Assembly: GCF_002335525.1 (NCBI RefSeq)
Contig: NZ_BDUF01000049.1
Location: 6,310 to 70,309 of the forward strand
Direction of reading: 5' to 3'
Source: Effusibacillus lacus
GTDB lineage: Bacteria; Bacillota; Bacilli; Tumebacillales; Effusibacillaceae
Length of the DNA stretch: 64,000 nt
Shown: piece after piece, positions 62,527 to 64,000 of the stretch
Numbering within the stretch: position 1 is the first letter of the stretch
How the letters are laid out: the number at the start of each line of letters is the position of its first letter
The notes under the pieces: model-generated
What the model was told of the DNA's origin: nothing
Seen by the model: only the letters and a program-made list of their open reading frames with translations
The model's database searches: none
Translations under genes and position numbers: made by a program

Positions 62527-63699
62527 CTACACCCCCGCCGGCCGATGTTTTTTCCTGTACTCCTTGATCAGTTGCGCCCCGATAATATTGCGCTGGATCT
62601 CCGACGTTCCTTCATAGATCCTGGTGATTCTTGCATCGCGATAAAACCGTTCAATCGGGTATTCCGCAATGTACCCGATTCCGCCGTGCACCTGCACCGC
62701 TTTGTCCGCTATCCGGTTGTATGCTTCAGAACCGTACAGTTTCACCATGGCGGCTTCTTTGATTACGTTCAGATTCTGGTCCGTCATCCAGGCTACCCGG
62801 TAGGTCATCGAACGAAGAACTTCGATCTCCATCGCCATGTCGGCCAACATGTGAAGCACAGCCTGTTGTTCAATAATCGGCTTGCCGAATTGTTCCCGTT
62901 CCAGCGCGTATTGAACCGATTTGTCAAGCAGATACTGGCAGGAACCCAGGTTTCGTGCTGCCAGTCCTGCACGCCCGTTGGCAAGAATCTTCAAAGCGTT
63001 GACGTATCCCTCGCCTTCGGCTCCCAAGCGGTTTTCCACGGGAACTTCCAGATCCTCGAAGAACAGTTCATTGGAGTGGGAGCCTCGGAGCCCCATCTTT
63101 TTCTCCGTTTTTCCGATCACAAACCCGGGAAAATCTTTCTCCACGATAAAGGAGGTAATGCCTTTCGGACCTTTGCTCGGGTCAGTCACCGCCATGACCG
63201 TGAATACATGGGCGTCTTGTGCATTGGTAATGTAGTGCTTCGATCCGTTCAATATATACCGGTCTCCCTTGCGGACCGCTGTGGTTTTGAGGTTGGCTGC
63301 ATTCGAGCCTGCGCTTGGTTCCGTCAGGGCAAAGGCTCCCATCCATTTGCCGGTTGCCATGTTGGGAAGGTAGCGCTGCTTCTGTTCTTCGTTGCCCAAT
63401 TCCACAATGCCGACAGTGCCGATTCCGTTATGGGTTCCGATAAAGGTTGTGAAACCGTTGTGGGTTTTCCCCAATTCTTCAAAAATGGCGCACTTTCCCA
63501 CCATGTTCAGACCTAGCCCGCCGTACTCCTCCGGGATGCTCAGACCAAACAACCCCATATCTTTTGCCTTCTGCACAATCCCTGGCGGTATTTCATTCTG
63601 TTCCTCAATCAAATGGGCGACCGGTTCCACTTCATTTTCTATGAATTCTCTGACGATCAGCCGAAACGATTCAATCTCCTCCGGCAGTGTAAAGTCCAT
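62527..63699 (-). CDS. Acyl-CoA dehydrogenase (second copy)
   Basis: A 390-residue enzyme paralogous to the one at 59784-60923. It shows YGGLGLNMVGKCAIFEELGKTHNGF, ALTEPSAGSNAANLKTTAVRKGDRYILNGSKHYITNA and TRIYEGTSEIQRNIIGAQLIKEYRKK with the catalytic Glu. The two copies probably differ in chain-length or branch preference. It has an AAAGGAG ribosome site and lies 33 bp after the dehydrogenase gene cut by the window edge. Confidence 0.94.
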   Translation of the reverse strand: MDFTLPEEIESFRLIVREFIENEVEPVAHLIEEQNEIPPGIVQKAKDMGLFGLSIPEEYGGLGLNMVGKCAIFEELGKTHNGFTTFIGTHNGIGTVGIVELGNEEQKQRYLPNMATGKWMGAFALTEPSAGSNAANLKTTAVRKGDRYILNGSKHYITNAQDAHVFTVMAVTDPSKGPKGITSFIVEKDFPGFVIGKTEKKMGLRGSHSNELFFEDLEVPVENRLGAEGEGYVNALKILANGRAGLAARNLGSCQYLLDKSVQYALEREQFGKPIIEQQAVLHMLADMAMEIEVLRSMTYRVAWMTDQNLNVIKEAAMVKLYGSEAYNRIADKAVQVHGGIGYIAEYPIERFYRDARITRIYEGTSEIQRNIIGAQLIKEYRKKHRPAGV

Positions 63700-63732
63700 A
63701 ATGGCGCTCCTTTCTCTCCCATCCTAAAATGA

Positions 63733-64000
63733 TCAGTTTCGATCAGTAGGCGAAATCCTTTTTCCGTCTTCCCCGTATTCAAAGATGCCCCGACCGCTTT
63801 TCTTTCCGAGACGTCCCGCTTTGACATATTTGATCAACAGCGGACACGGACGGTATTTTTCCCCCAGTGTCTTGTGCAAGTACTCCAGATTTCGCAGCCG
63901 GGAATCCAATCCCACCAGATCCGCCAGCTCCAGCGGCCCCATTGGATATCCAAGTCCAAGCCTGATGGCCTTGTCGATATCCTCGGCACTTGCCACACCT
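63733..64000 (-). CDS. 3-hydroxyacyl-CoA dehydrogenase, C-terminal part (cut by window edge)
   Basis: The last ~88 residues of a 3-hydroxyacyl-CoA dehydrogenase: ASAEDIDKAIRLGLGYPMGPLELADLVGLDSRLRNLEYLHKTLG, YRPCPLLIKYVKAGRLGKKSGRGIFEYGED. This is the helical C-terminal dimerisation domain. The N-terminal Rossmann domain lies beyond the right edge. It heads the visible part of the acyl-CoA operon. Confidence 0.9.
   Translation of the reverse strand, partial: GVASAEDIDKAIRLGLGYPMGPLELADLVGLDSRLRNLEYLHKTLGEKYRPCPLLIKYVKAGRLGKKSGRGIFEYGEDGKRISPTDRN

Overview
The window looks like chromosome from an aerobic, endospore-forming member of the Bacillota. The evidence is a spore-germinant receptor locus, Bacillus-type SdhC/SdhA/SdhB, a PAS histidine kinase of the sporulation-kinase type, a YkoEDC-TenA thiamine locus behind a TPP riboswitch, and strong Shine-Dalgarno sites. 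An Alicyclobacillaceae-like genus would fit, but that is a guess from gene content. Most genes lie on the minus strand in long, tightly packed operons devoted to organic acids and acyl-CoA esters.

Region 1 (1-7 kb): the 5' two thirds of formate-tetrahydrofolate ligase, a membrane histidine kinase, and a glycolate oxidase operon (glcE-glcF-glcD) ending in a clear terminator. A gene-poor stretch (7.0-8.06 kb) holds four spaced palindromes and a small membrane-protein gene bracketed by roughly 75-bp inverted repeats.

Region 2 (8-31 kb): a minus-strand supercluster for hydroxy- and dicarboxylic acids. In transcription order its first part has a 348-residue protein of unknown function, a predicted UGSC-family selenoprotein with an in-frame TGA, a two-subunit CoA-transferase, a deleted CaiB-type CoA-transferase remnant and a VOC protein. 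Next come a carboxymuconolactone-decarboxylase-like protein, a tripartite tricarboxylate transporter (TctB, TctA, TctC) and a beta-hydroxyacid dehydrogenase. A DASS transporter, a tartrate/D-malate-type dehydrogenase, a GntR regulator and a CitE-type lyase follow. The cluster closes with a succinyl-CoA-ligase-like pair, an MmgE/PrpD protein, succinate dehydrogenase, a second SdhA-like flavoprotein, a hotdog remnant and a two-subunit class I fumarase/tartrate dehydratase. Nearly identical palindromic operators sit at two promoters about 9 kb apart, suggesting one GntR regulon. A plus-strand LysR gene lies divergently at the head. The enzymes suggest import of a C4-C6 acid, CoA activation, lyase cleavage to acetyl-CoA plus a 2-oxoacid, and routing through succinate/fumarate. 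The substrate cannot be named from sequence alone.

Region 3 (32-46 kb): TenA and a YkoEDC ECF transporter under a TPP riboswitch; an MFS transporter; a UPF0104-type membrane protein; a patatin-like protein; a 14-copy 41-bp tandem array with a palindrome in each unit; a zinc alcohol dehydrogenase; a second short palindrome cluster; an FUSC-type membrane protein; and a decaying germination receptor (gerA fragments, gerB frameshifted in a homopolymer, gerC intact).

Region 4 (46-64 kb): a minus-strand fatty or branched acyl-CoA catabolic operon. It has a 3-hydroxyacyl-CoA dehydrogenase (cut by the right edge), two acyl-CoA dehydrogenases, an acyl-CoA ligase, another 3-hydroxyacyl-CoA dehydrogenase, two thiolases, a two-subunit CoA-transferase, a Liv-type ABC transporter, a sigma-54-dependent activator, an enoyl-CoA hydratase and a thioesterase. 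A tnpB-only IS200/IS605-type element has inserted at the 3' end of one thiolase and appears to supply its stop codon. I saw no tRNA or rRNA genes and no CRISPR array.
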